A stretch of 64,000 nucleotides of DNA from Amphirosellinia nigrospora (GCA_004123355.1 SCHM01000002.1:9211569-9275568); one strand, 5' to 3'. Positions 13,946 to 25,098 are shown, counted from the first letter of the stretch. Made by a program: numbers and translations. The notes: generated by a model from the sequence alone, not told the origin.

Positions 13946-15723
13946 GTTAAAATTTATTTAAATTATTAAAACTTAATATTTTATTATAATTAAAGTTTTA
14001 AACTATAAATAAACTAAATAATTATAATTATTATTAAACTATTAGTTTATTATTAATTATAAATTAAACGTTTAAACTAAAAACTAATATTTTATTTAAA
14101 TTATTATAATATTATTTAAAAAAAAAAAAAAAAACTAGCTAATAATTTCGGTTTTATAAAAAAAAATTTCTTTTATTCGGAAAAAAACGCTATTTATAAA
14201 ACAAAAAAATTAAAAAAAACGCTTTTTATATTATTAGCAATAATATTAATAATATTAATATTATTAACTAGTTTAATATTTTTTAATAAACTTTAATTTT
14301 ATTAAAAAGTTAAAACTATAAAAAAAATACCCAGAATATTAAATATAATTAGTTAACTTAAATAAAAACATAAAATAAAAACTAATTAATATTATAAAAA
14401 ATAATTATAAATATTTACTATAATTTAAAATAAAGTTTTAAATTAAAATATAATATTAAAATAATAAATTATATAAAAATAAACAAAATATAAAAATTAA
14501 TTATTTAAACTTCTAATAGTTTAATTTATAAATAAATATACGTAGTTATATAACTAAATATTATAAATACTAAAAAAATAAAAACTTGCGCTATTACCCC
14601 GTATAAACTATTATAGCTATTAAACTATACTATTTATTATAATAATTTATAGCTATAAACTTATTATAAAATTTATTATTATTTAATAGTTATAACTTTA
14701 TTTAAGCTATAATTAATTTTTTATTAAAATAGTTTATTATATTATTAAAATAAAAAAAAAAAACAAAAAATTTTATTAAAATTTTCGCGAAAATTTATTA
14801 AAAGTTTATAAATACTTTTAAATATTATATTTAATAAAAATTCTAAGTTTATAGCTTATTTTAAAAAAACTTCTTAAAACTTATTAATATTTATAACTAA
14901 ATAAATATAACTTTTTATTTATAAATAAATAAATAAACAAAACAACTTAATTAAATTTTTAAAATTTTTTATAAGCTTTTATTAATTATAAATATTTAAC
15001 TAAAAAAATTTATTATTTATAGCTAAATTTGTTTTAATAATTTTATATTAATAGCTATAAATATAATTTTTTTATATTAATTATAGCTATTATTTATAGC
15101 GTATAATTTTTTAGTTATAACTATTTATATAATCTTAATAGTTAGCTTTATATTTATTAAATAATATAAGTTTATTTTAACGCGTAATAATATTTAAAAA
15201 TTAATCGCTAGTAATAAAAAAATAAGCAAACAAGCAAAAAAAAAAGCTTTTATATACGTTAAAACTAGCTAATAATATTAAACGCTAAAAATATTAAAAC
15301 TAAACGCTTTATAAAAAAGCTAAACAAATAATTATTAAAACTTTTCTAAATTTAAAAAGTATTATTTTTTACTATTATTAAATCTTAAAAAATTTATAAC
15401 TTATTTATATTTTATTTATTAACCTTTTTATTAAACTAGCAATTAAAAAACCTTTAATTTTATACAAATACTATAAAAATAAACTAATAAAAATAAAAAT
15501 TACTAAATAAATATAATTATAAATTTTTTTAAACCGAAAAATATATAAATATTTAATTAAATAATAAAATTAGCTTACTAAAAAACACTAAATTTAAAAC
15601 TTATAATTACTTTAATAGCAAAATATAAAAATAAAAGCAAAATAATCTACTAGCATAACTTAAGCAAACTTATAAACCTACGCGCGTTTAAATAATTTAA
15701 AAGTAATATTAAAAAAAAAAAAA

Positions 15724-16067
15724 TATTATATAAACCCTAGTTAATACGTAAATAGTATTATATAAAGTTATATATAAAGCTTACGAAATATTACTTTACG
15801 AAGCTAAAGCAGTTATATTAAAATTATTATAAATCTTAAAATAAATACCGAGCTAACTTAAACCCGAAATATTCGTTTTACTAGCTATAAAGTTTTACTT
15901 TTCGGTCCTATAAAAAAAAAAAAAAAAAAAAAAAAAGAATTCTAAGCATAAAAAGCGGCAAATCTTCCCTTAAACAAAAAAAAAATTAGATCTATATAGC
16001 CCTTTTAGCACTATAATCGTTTATTTAAATAACCTATTCTAAGCCCTTAAACAAAGCCCTTGTGACA
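15724..16067. repeat. RIP-mutated LTR forming the edge of the AT-rich block
   Basis: Aligns along its length with the clean solo LTR at 18738-19096 when C to T and G to A changes are allowed. Landmarks kept in both include the purine tract (an A run at 15909-15931 opposite a GGAAAGG-rich tract), gaattct followed by agcataaaa, tagatctata, and the end agcccttgtgaca. It is preceded by an A-rich tract that could be a decayed polypurine tract, which would make it the right LTR of an element extending leftward. The 5 bp after it (CTAAA) are not found just before it, so its partner LTR is not adjacent. Confidence 0.8.
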
Positions 16068-16896
16068 CTAAATTACATATACTTTTTCATAACATATACA
16101 TTTAAAACAGAACGGCTATTGACTTTACCATTAAGAATCACACATTAATCGCTTATACCATACAAATTAAGTTGCCGTGTTTAGTGTTTTCTTTTACTTC
16201 GATGTGTCCGGTCGATTAGCAAGACTTACATTGCGTTATGCAGCCTTGGTAGGGATCCAACACCGGTTCCGTTTATATGAGCTTGAAAAACAGACATCTT
16301 GCGCTTCTTTAAGAGAGTCCTTGGCAGCATGATTCGGAGTGGAGATGTGGACGAGAATGTGACGGGAGAGACGAAATGAAATCCTCCGGATGCTTAAAAG
16401 CATGACTAGCTTACGTACAATCAGGCTAAATGGACCACTGCCAGGGAATTGGAAGCAGGAGCTTGAACAGGGCACGAGTGTTGTTGTACGAGCATTCCAT
16501 TAAACACTGGCCAAACTAGGTGCTCGATTAAATTACGATTAAGCACTTTAATTCAATACGCACCATCAATATTTTGCGTCTGAGGCTATGGCGAGCTACG
16601 ACGAAGACAAAACATACAAGCCATATGCAGACAGATTGTAGACTAGCTTCATATCGACACCACTACCCATGTTACTCATATCACAAAGCACATCCACACA
16701 CATGCAGACAAAGAGACTCCTGTACATAGTCAGATAGCCTCCATGAGGGTAGATCTGGAGCCTCGTACAACAACAAGTGTCTATTGCCTACAATTATATA
16801 TAGAGTCCATGACAGCTCGACCACCTTACCGATTTCCTCTCCAGTTTGCTGTCTTTATTGATGAATATATATTAATACTTCTAGTATAGTAAAAAA
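16068..16896. other. Intergenic stretch after the RIP block
   Basis: Normal base composition resumes immediately. I see no conserved coding frame on either strand; the 79-codon open frame on the minus strand at 16236-16475 has no recognisable motif. Nothing else is supported. Confidence 0.6.
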
Positions 16897-17265
16897 ATGG
16901 TTCATGATAGACTTAATTGCACTCAGCTCCAATGTCTCCGCCTGTGTACTAAATTAACCTCACGGCAAAATATCACAGTGAACCGTTTACTGAAACGAAT
17001 TGATGACATTGATATGCGCAAGATTGTAGAGCATAGGTATCACTGTCTACATGCATTTCGTTTTAACAAAGCGACAAGTGGTAAGCAGCAATACGAGTAC
17101 ATCCTCGCCGTCAAGGACTTCGTCCCTCTTGCTGAGTTCATTGCTACCGTCAATAAGCCTAAACCGCTGTCTATTCCCCTAACCATTACAACAACTCTCA
17201 GTCGGGTTATTCGCTTCCGAAAATCCTTTTCGACCCTTGCAAGAGAAAGAAGGAAGCGCACTTGA
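16897..17265 (+). pseudogene. DUF6604-like N-terminal fragment
   Basis: A 122-codon open frame whose second half (VKDFVPLAEFIA, then PLTITTTLSRVIRFRKSF) resembles the N-terminal part of fungal DUF6604 proteins as I know the family. The expected first part, an aromatic/charged YKxxT...WL segment, is not evident, and the frame stops at 17263 with nothing comparable downstream before the guanylate kinase gene. The family is usually several hundred residues long, so this is a fragment or decayed copy next to the transposon block. Function of the family is unknown. Confidence 0.4.
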
Positions 17266-17485
17266 TGGAGCTATCGGCGATAAAGGTACTTCGTCCGTTA
17301 CAACAGTATATCTGATAGATGAATAGTTTCAAATTGAGCTAAGGGGTTCTATATGTCACATGACTTCATTTTGCTATGTTTTAAATCCCCAGCCCAACGA
17401 GCTGAACTGCATTGATGCCTGACAATCAACGAAAACTTTGCGAAGCAACCTTGAGCGAAACATCCTAGCCGCTCCTCTTCTAGTC

Positions 17486-18136
17486 ATGGCTCCTGACATG
17501 CCGATCACTCCTCAAGCGAAGAAAGCTCACCTCAAAATCGCTGGCCTGTTGTAATATCGGGACCTTCAGGTGTCGGCAAAGGAACACTCGCTGAAAAACT
17601 TTTTGATGCGCATCCCGGCGTTTCGCTTCCACTGTTTCTCACACAACTCGGGCACCACGCAGTGGTGAAGTGGAGGGCATAAGCTACTATTTCATCTCCG
17701 TCGCCGAATTTGAGCTTCTCATCTCCCAAAATGCATTTGTGGAGTATACTTCTTTTAGCGGCCATTACTACGGCACCAGCAACACACCATCTTAGAACAA
17801 CCGCAAAGGCTTAGTAGTCGTATTAGACATTGAGATGCATGGTGTAAAGCAAATAAAAAAGCCCCCGGATTTAATGCCCGATTTGCTTTTATTAAGCCGC
17901 CGAGCATGGAAGAGCTGGAAGCACGGCTGAGGGGACGTGGTACAGAAAGCGAGGAAAGTATTCAGAAGAGGCTTACAAGGGCGGAAGCTGAGCTTGAATA
18001 TTCCAAAACATCCGGAGTTCACGATATCATTATCACTAACGATAATATCGAAGAAGCGTTTAAAAAGCTCGATAGATATATTTTTGCGGTTCGACGGCAT
18101 AAATCATGCTTTGGCGTCCCTTGTCGCATGTCTTAG
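17486..18136 (+). CDS. GUK1: Guanylate kinase (frame interrupted, probably by homopolymer errors)
   Basis: Converts GMP plus ATP to GDP plus ADP; essential and cytosolic. The P-loop reads [19 protein letters not shown] from about 17549, followed in other frames by [20 protein letters not shown] (GMP-binding region), [25 protein letters not shown] and, from 17906, the lid and C-terminal part [19 protein letters not shown]...[12 protein letters not shown]. Every feature of the family is present in order. Frame changes fall at mononucleotide runs (about 17534, 17627, 17781, 17799, 17808, 17870), each repaired by one extra base, and no conserved residue is lost. Start chosen at the ATG 17486 ([16 protein letters not shown]), typical of fungal orthologues. 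The length, about 218 codons, is slightly long, so the C-terminal end may also be shifted. It could instead be a dead copy, which I judge less likely. Confidence 0.75.
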
Positions 18137-18732
18137 CCTTTTGTGTTGCTACGAGCAGTAACTATGTTATGAGCTACCAGTATGACGGCCTGTTAAGGAG
18201 ACCTTATACGGTGGTGCCTTATAGTAAGGCCAAGCTAGCCTGGGAGAGACTGTAGGAAGGTTTGGGGCAAGCCACACGGACCTAAAAGCACACAAGGAGT
18301 GATTAGATGATAACGGGTTAGCAGATCAATGCATCAGTTTGATGAGCCAGGGAGCAAGGCATTGATGATTGAAGGAGGAATTATACACTCTACCACTGTT
18401 TCTTATGTTTAAGTATTCATTTATTAAACCAGGAGTCAACTTAAATCCATAACTGGTTCTTCAAATCCACTGTAACAGACAACTTTTTTCTTTACTGTAT
18501 TTGTTTAGTTGTTTCGACCATAAGAACATAAACCGCAATACTCCTATTTGCTACAGAAACCTGTGCGCCGTAGGTGAGTCGTTACATGGCATCATGTATA
18601 TTTGATTTCTTCTAGTTAGAACTGGTCCGTACAAGCTGGGGTATTGTTTCCCAGAGCTCGCGTTAACACAACAAAGGCACGATTCACCTAGCAAGACATC
18701 GCTTCTATTGGAGTTGCCCAAGTAGATCAATG
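18137..18732. other. Intergenic stretch
   Basis: No coding frame, RNA gene or repeat is recognisable between the guanylate kinase gene and the solo LTR. Confidence 0.5.
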
Positions 18733-18737
18733 TGGAC

Positions 18738-19096
18738 TGTCACACGGAACCTGGTCAGTGCGCAATACAGTGCCACACAGGGTCCTACACGGAGTTCGCT
18801 AGATACTATCCTACGAGGTTATGGTCGTCGTACGAGGTTATCGTGAGTCTCAGAAGCAGATACCGAGCTGAACTCGAACACCGAGACACTCGCCTCACCG
18901 GCTATAGAGGTCTTTCCTTTCGGTCCCGTAGAGGAAAGGAAAGGAAGGGAAGGGAAGGGAATTCTGAGCATAAAAGGCGGCGAATCCTCCCCTCAAACGG
19001 AGGAAGGACTTAGATCTATATGACCCTTTTGGCACCATAGTCGTTTATTACTCAAATTGAACCTATTCCAAGCCCTCAATCAGAGCCCTTGTGACA
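18738..19096. mobile_element. Clean solo LTR with TGGAC target duplication
   Basis: A 359-bp insertion starting TGTCACACGG and ending CCCTTGTGACA, flanked by TGGAC on both sides (18733-18737 and 19097-19101). It contains a purine-rich tract at 18932-18960 (repeats of GGAAA and GGGAA). It is the unmutated relative of the RIP-mutated LTR at 15724-16067 and more distantly of the relic at 46831-47126. The open frame of 93 codons that crosses it (18732-19013) is not a gene. Confidence 0.87.
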
Positions 19097-19101
19097 TGGA
19101 C

Positions 19102-20638
19102 ATAGATATCTATACATTATGGTTGTTTCTCGTGGCACATTTCAGCACTGAATATTCCTCCATCAGGGCAACCGCTAACCTTTTAGTAATATGCTGTCAA
19201 TAGCACATCACCTATGGCGCGTCCATAAGCGAAACATATTGAGCCCGACACCATTTGGTCTTGGTGATGTTGCCCTCCTCACCTTTATCCACTGTCCATA
19301 CATACTTGTCTGAAAACCAATAATCCTCTATCTCAGCAACAGGAATGAACAACCAACCAGGGCTTCTAAGTTGTCGTACAAGTTCATCATGTAGTCAAAT
19401 GGCCGCGGTGCCGAGGTGTATAGCGCCCCAACTGTATCTAGGTGATTATATTGAATTAAATGCTTAATGTGGCAGTACAGTGGCTTGCTTTAGTGGCTTA
19501 GCACCACAACCAGTAGCGATAAATCTGACAACCCGCCGAACGCCACTGTTTCAAATTATCAACAACAGACGTGATTTGCTCGCACATTTCGCACCATCAC
19601 TGCGACAAGTGTCGATATACCGACGTACCTATCATAATATTGAAACGTGGTCAGGCAAATTAAATTGATGAGACAGGCCGCTGCCTGCTACAAACAACAA
19701 ATAAGGTGAGTTATCTACGGCACATTATTGTTGCCAGGCCAAACACATCGGGCCCTTGAAGGCGATGCTGATGACAATGCGACGATGCTACTGTATGAGA
19801 GCGCCGAAGATCGGCATGCACTGCCCGAAAACTCCATGCAGCTGTGCCACAGCTGCAAAAATTCTGTCCACACAGAGCAGCTTGGTGGGACAGTAGGGAA
19901 ATGAACGTCGCACTCAATTCGTTCGCTTTGGAATCATTCAAGAAGAGGTATACGGAGGTTGGGATCGAAACCCCCATCGACCTTGGCATTGGCCTACGGT
20001 GTCGAAGCTGAGATATCTGCGACCGCAACCTCCGGACACATCAGCGAAATCTCCGTACCGCTTCATTGTCTGCAGCAGTGTGTATGTGAAGTTCCTCTTT
20101 CAAGTAACTGGCCCCCGACAAGCTGTGCTAAGTAATCAGCCATGGTACACTAAACAGACAGGACGATTTCTCTTCGAGCGAGCAGGGAAATGTATTTTTG
20201 GGGGCTTAGGAGCAATGTGTCAATCTCCTGGGGCGCGGACGACTGCTTTGCATCTGTTGATTTATCATGACGGCAAGAAGCAGGCAGTAGGCTGCACCGT
20301 TCAGCCTTACATTTGCAGCCATAAAATGCAGCGCGGGTTGGCTGACAACCAATCTACATTCCCTTTCCTCGGAAACTCCTTGAACAAGTCACAAGGTTTG
20401 GCTATATCTAGGTTTGAGACTGGATACACGCCAATAGGTGAGTAGGTGTGATTCATTACAGGATTTCACAGTTACAGAGCTAATACTAATACAAGTCGAC
20501 CTCTGGGCGAACTATACGAATAGAAAACACTATTCTCTTACTATCGATTCTCATACGCGCAGACTGTGGTACAGACTTGGAGTTGCCGAATAGATTCACA
20601 GTAGTTGTTTGACGAGAAGTTGAGTGGAGGCGGCAGAG
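19102..20638. other. Intergenic stretch with no supported gene
   Basis: Open frames exist on both strands (for example 19999-20445 plus and 19711-20028 minus) but they contradict each other and show no motif. A short plus-strand segment around 19904-20007 has protein-like composition (ALNSFALESFKKRYTEVGIE) and could be a remnant of an exon, but I cannot assign it. Confidence 0.4.
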
Positions 20639-21679
20639 ATGCCTGCAGGATACACTCGACTTGCGTCCTTGATGGGTGCCCATCCAGACATGACAGCATT
20701 CCGCCGATTCGGATCTCTTAATGCCCTCAATCTCCTCTATCTACAAGCCGACCTGATCGGCCTAGAGAATGAATTAAAAAAGCAAGCCGAAATTGATGCC
20801 GCGTCTGGACATTTCGAAAACTCTATCTATGACAGAGACTGGCAAACTCTCAGCGAGTCTGCGAAAACAGAAGGCGGGGGGTCTACGCAATGGCATACTG
20901 TGTTGAAAGTTAGGGACAAATTGAAGGAGTACAGTGAGCTTTCAAGAGATTCCAATGACACTAAGATCGTGGGCTGAACATCATACCCGCACCAGACCAA
21001 GCCATCTATTTGCAACAAATCATTGCAAAATTAGGGGCACCAAGTGAACAAAATTTCACATCTCTCCAACAATGGATGAAGGATCCATCAATGGGCAATG
21101 TGTATCTCCTTGGTGCAGACAGCGATGTGTGGGAGACATTCAATGCTTCGGAGCTCGTGTGTCTCAAGCCGAATAGGAGCGACAGTTTGGTCACCCGGTT
21201 TTTGACGAACAAAATAATCACATCATACCATTACACCGTGGGGCGTCACTTTAGGGTACAGTATTCTCAATTCGCTCGTGGACTTAGTATTGATTAAGCT
21301 AACGTTGGAGACCCAACACAGAAGCCAGACGCGTTGGACATACACCAGAATACCGTCTATTATTCTCAGAACGGAGTCATACGCTTGAGCATGCTCCTCG
21401 GGACGGTCCTGGCCTCGGTCCTACTGGTCGGGTCAATCGTCATACTATACTCACTAAGAACCATGCCAACTCGATTGGCTTTGATCGGAGTATTCACCGC
21501 GATGTTCTCGCTTGGACTTGGAATATTCACAAATGGCAGAATAATAGAGATCTTTCAGCAACAGCTGCGTACGTTTCACATTTATTAATTAATATCCCCC
21601 ATCAATGAAGTCAGCTGACATAGCCAGATTCGCTGCGGTCCAAGTAGTATTCGTGAGTGGCACAAGTTCAGCAGGATAG
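20639..21679 (+). CDS. DUF6594 family membrane protein
   Basis: A fungal-specific membrane protein of unknown function. Exons are 20639-20933, 20996-21255, 21322-21568 and 21624-21679, giving 285 residues in a continuous frame. Introns are 62, 66 and 55 bp, with donors GTGAGC, GTACAG and GTACGT, and a perfect GCTAAC branch site in the second. The N-terminus GYTRLASLMG followed by FRRFGSLNALNLLYLQADL is the family opening. The middle has the KLKEY and LQQWMKDPSMGN segments and the SDVWETFNASELVCLKP segment. The C-terminus has the typical hydrophobic hairpin, with segments near residues 200-225 and 229-250, then FAAVQVVFVSGTS. I start at ATG 20639 because the longer frame begins with GTG. No frame breaks are needed. 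The family is abundant and often lineage-specific in Pezizomycotina. Confidence 0.85.
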
Positions 21680-21724
21680 CCTAGGTTTCAACGTATGCAC
21701 TCGGTCACTCGGTCACTTCGATTT

Positions 21725-22388
21725 CTACTGCTGCGACCCCCCTTGCTTCTGTTGCTTCTGTTGCTTCTGTTGTTTCTTTTGCTCTTCGAGAGCTGCCTTT
21801 TCCTCCCGTTGTCTCTTCTTGGCCTGTTCGATAGCAGCGTCGTCCCTGATCCATGTCAGGACCGGCCTAGTACGATGGAGGTAACGGGATAGACTTTACT
21901 CACTTTTTTTCGACTTCTTATCTCGCACAAGCGTTAGAAAGGCTCCCTCATTCGTCAATACAAGCTTTTATCCAATATGTACTGAGCACCAATCACCACA
22001 TCCAGGTGCTCAGCGGGCAGAACGTAGAATTTGGTGGCGTGAGTTTGAGTTCCACGTGGAACCCATTTCCATTGCAGATTCACCACACCACAAGGTTTAA
22101 CCAGTTGGCCACTCGCATCGAGAAGTTCAGGGAGGTTGGATTCGGTAGAGATCGAGGATGTCATTCCGAGATCCTCCACGAGCGGTTTAGAGATCCAATT
22201 CCCAATGGAACACTGGGTATCTAGTAGCGCAGTTGCGAAAATCCATTGATCTTTTTTAGTCGAAAAGATTTTGATGTTTCTGTTGAACATCTGTGTCGAG
22301 TGTTAGTGGTATATCGCATCAATTCGGCTTCTCTGGTCTAGATTACCTCCGGGTTTGGTTCCCTGATAGCTGAGAAGCAGTTGCCCAT
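21725..22388 (-). CDS. Retropepsin-like protein with possible N-myristoylation site
   Basis: Exon 1 (22388-22347) encodes MGNCFSAIREPNPE. A 56-bp intron with a CTAAC branch and ACAG acceptor leads in phase 0 to exon 2 (22290 downward). Exon 2 carries the aspartic protease-like core: ALLDTQCSIGNWIS, then LDASGQLV, and EHLDVVIGAQYIL near the end. The tail, reached through a second, uncertain intron or frame change near 21957-21890, reads PVLTWIRDDAAIEQAKKRQ and a KQQ-repeat end, stopping at 21725. MGNC fits an N-terminal glycine acylation plus cysteine palmitoylation signal, implying membrane attachment. The expected catalytic DTG/DSG is DTQ here (about residues 38-40), so protease activity is doubtful. 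Such single-domain genes are common in fungal genomes and are not necessarily retrotransposon pieces. It converges with the DUF6594 gene. Confidence 0.6.
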
Positions 22389-24024
22389 TGCTATACTCCT
22401 CTTGAGTTCGAAGGACAAACTAGTTGGACGATTCGTTGGGAAATAGGTAAACTAGTTAAGGCAGATGGATTTGCGTCTCTACCAAGCTATTGTCAACTGA
22501 TTTCACTTCAAGTGTAAGTAGGCAGGGTAAGTAGGTAGTTTTGAGGTTGTGAAGAGGTGCAGGTACTCAACTTCCGTCACCGGACTTTAATGTAAGTGAA
22601 CCGACCGAATGGTAAGGAACCGACCGAATGGTAAGGAACCGGCAAGGGGTTGCTGCAGCCAAGACTCATCAGGTATTTTGGCGCGCTGGCTGACGGCCCA
22701 ACCTACACCAAAACTCAGCCACCACACTCCCCACCACGGTGCTTCTAACCCAATTTGTATAGGCATTTCGGCATGCCCTAGTAGAATCTACCTCCAGAAG
22801 AGAAACAGGTAAAAAGAACGGTCAGGGTAGCTATTTGCCAGCCTAAAGTATGCTTCAGCCACTACAACTACTTACATATGTATACACACTTATTACTACG
22901 CCTCTTTAACTACGAAAATACTACGCGCATTTAATATTTCTATCGAACGTAATTTATTTTCTATAAAAATTCTTATCTGCTATAATGTTATGAAATTTAA
23001 CCTGGCGATCGCTACTCTTGCTTGAATTTAAGGTTGACTAAACTGTTATTTCTAAGCAATCAAGAGGTGTGGGGGGATGCTGCTGAATCTGGTTAGTTTC
23101 ATAGTTGGATACCCGTACTTATAAGCCCAGATATTTTTCGTAGCTAAGAGCTGGGGCGGTGGAGAGGTAACTCCCGGCCTAAATTGACGTACTCGCTCGC
23201 TGCGCATCAAGAGCCTCATACTAACTACTATGTATGGTATTCGAGACGCCAATTATGGCTTATATCAAGATAGATCATGTTCACCTACAGAGCCAAGGAC
23301 TCTGGAAAATCAAACCCTATTCAACTAAATGGCGGGATCAATCACAAGGGATGTCTTATGGCTCGCGAGACCTGAGGGCTATGATTTCATCTGGGCAGAG
23401 CGAAGATGGCATTTCCAACTTAGTATGAATACGTGGTGTGAGCAGCAACAACACGGAGTATGCCAAGGGTGCTCCACACCCATCCGTCATCTTGCCGGAA
23501 CAAGCATTGCCAAGTCGAGGAATCGACTTGGCAACGATTCTTAGTGGCTGTAATGATTTAAAGTAATCTTTTTTCTTATCCCAGATGAATGCTGAAGCCA
23601 TTGGAAGCAAGTACGTGCGCAACGTATAATTCCCCTTTTATTGTCGCTCTTTGACCTGTTGAATAAACATTGTTAATCTTTTCGGGAGCATAAAGGGGTC
23701 CAAACTGTTAAGGAGAATGAGGAAAGGCTACGCTTTGTGCAGAGATGTACTAGTCACTGTGAAAAAAAGGACTCTATTGTGTGCTTATGGGTGAATCTTT
23801 AGGCCTGGACAATTTTTCATATTGAAAGGAGTTCTAATACAAAGTAAATAAATTAGCGGACAAGTTATTATCTACTCAATATAAGTTGGACTACTGTCCT
23901 TACGATTACCCTTCGACAACGCTCACCAGTTTAATCGTTCAATTCTCTTTCTTTTCTTGTACTATTTCTTTCCTTCTATCTTCACTTCTTGTCTACTCCT
24001 GCGTATATCTTTAAGTCGGTAATA
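22389..24024. other. Intergenic stretch with a short tandem repeat
   Basis: A 19-bp word GAACCGACCGAATGGTAAG is repeated directly at 22598-22616 and 22617-22635. The remainder has only short open frames. One at 23329-23544 (SITRDVLWLARPEGYDFIWAE) has plausible composition but no recognised family or start context. Confidence 0.5.
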
Positions 24025-24650
24025 ATGGCCTCTTCTCAAGCTAGCTGGATGTTTACCGACCCTTACGCTTACCAATATTCGGAGGTCAACCCCGGTTTTG
24101 ATGCCTCCAGGCAAAGGGTCACTGCTGGCAGTGACCGTTGCGAGCTTGAAGGGTCAACCCCGACAGATACAACATACTACGAGCTGCCGTCTAATCAATT
24201 GATTGAAGCCGTTCGCGATAGCCACGGGCTCTCCAGCGAGCCTAGTAGCCCCTGTAGTCTCAATCGCAGCCGGCTTTCAACCTCGCGCACAAGTGTTAGG
24301 TACTCAGATCGCCGCCGGCACCCGTCTGTACACAGGGCAGGGAACCCACCCCACTATCGTCTCATTGTTCGGATTCGGGCCTCATACCTGTCGAAGAGGA
24401 CACTCAAATACCGGCTCAACACGACGTACCCCAAGCCGCTGCACCTCAATTATCGGCACGATTGAGCCCGCCAGCATATCATGCTGGTCTTATTCCTGTG
24501 GACGAGAACGCAACGACACCTAAGGAACCGAGCTCCGATTTTGATGCTATCTTGAGGAATATTGGACCGATCACCAAGAAAGGCAAAGCGAAAATAGGCC
24601 GAGAAAGATCAAGCCGGTATTGCGATCGATACTCTAGCAACTTCGGTTAA
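24025..24650 (+). CDS. Hypothetical low-complexity protein, model uncertain
   Basis: The start region MASSQASWMFTDPYAYQYSE (24025) is open in one frame. From about 24300 a different frame reads as a convincing acidic, proline- and alanine-rich protein that ends KEPSSDFDAILRNIGPITKK...NFG at 24650. It contains an internal duplication: SGLIPVEEDTQIP near 24380 and AGLIPVDENATTP near 24486. The two frames must be joined by an intron or a frame error between about 24200 and 24330; I could not choose a splice pair. No known domain is recognised. It could be the C-terminal part of a larger fungal-specific protein. Confidence 0.4.
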
Positions 24651-25098
24651 GTGTCCCAAAGCGAGGATGGTGGTTTCTGTAAGATCAAAAAAAACATGGG
24701 TATTCGTAGAGAGGATATAATTATATAGGCTAGCTTCGCATCACCACGAATAGTGATACCTTACCAACCCCGACATAATGTGTTGTGAACTGGTTTTCAC
24801 ACTCTCTTTGTCAGTCGCAGGCCGTGAAAAGTCACGCAAGTTGTTTGAACGAGCGAGTAGTAAATAGCGCCATGATTCCTTGCCAAGAATTGAGTGTGGC
24901 CCTGCGGTACTATTATTATGGAGATACCCGGCGCTGTTCCCGGCCGATGCGGGGTCTCCACACACGGGCAGCGCACACGGGTACCTACTTCAATACTTCA
25001 TCCAATAAATAGCACACGACACCACCACGCTCCTCATCAATCTTGTTTCGTTCGGAAGAAGCTCACCACGAGTAGCCATCCCCTAATCCCGCGCAAAA
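24651..25098. other. Intergenic region upstream of SPC19
   Basis: No supported gene. The longer open frame that runs from 24894 into the SPC19 coding sequence is an upstream extension through the promoter and the intron and is not a real start. Confidence 0.5.

Larger units (their letters stand above)
1..16067. repeat. RIP-mutated AT-rich transposon block
   Basis: The whole stretch is extremely AT-rich, dense in TA steps, and without any believable coding frame. Where RIP-mutated and unmutated copies of the same LTR can be compared inside the window, the differences are overwhelmingly C to T and G to A, which is the known signature of repeat-induced point mutation in Pezizomycotina. GC content recovers only in small islands: about 1140-1320, the LTRs near 4564 and 12133, and two clean LTR insertions at 13197-13418 and 13690-13945. 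The right edge coincides with the 3' end of a RIP-mutated LTR at 16067, after which base composition is normal at once. At least two elements appear nested here. No gene is predicted. Confidence 0.93.

Noticed and set aside
1-16067. Inserted mitochondrial DNA or a centromere as explanation for the AT-rich block
   Set aside because: LTR pairs with target duplications and transition-only differences to clean copies explain the composition as RIP-mutated transposons; a centromeric role cannot be judged from sequence alone.
18732-19013. 93-codon plus-strand frame
   Set aside because: It spans a solo LTR defined by TG...CA ends and a TGGAC target duplication.
19711-20445. Long frames on both strands before the DUF6594 gene
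   Set aside because: Mutually overlapping, no motif, no plausible start or splice context.
20934-21623. Reading the DUF6594 gene as a pseudogene because of in-frame stops
   Set aside because: Three short GT-AG introns in correct phase with good branch sites remove the stops and give a continuous 285-residue family member.
24894-25098. Upstream extension of the SPC19 frame to 24894
   Set aside because: The family N-terminus starts at 25099 and the upstream frame has no homology; the intron at 25234-25313 also happens to be open in that frame.
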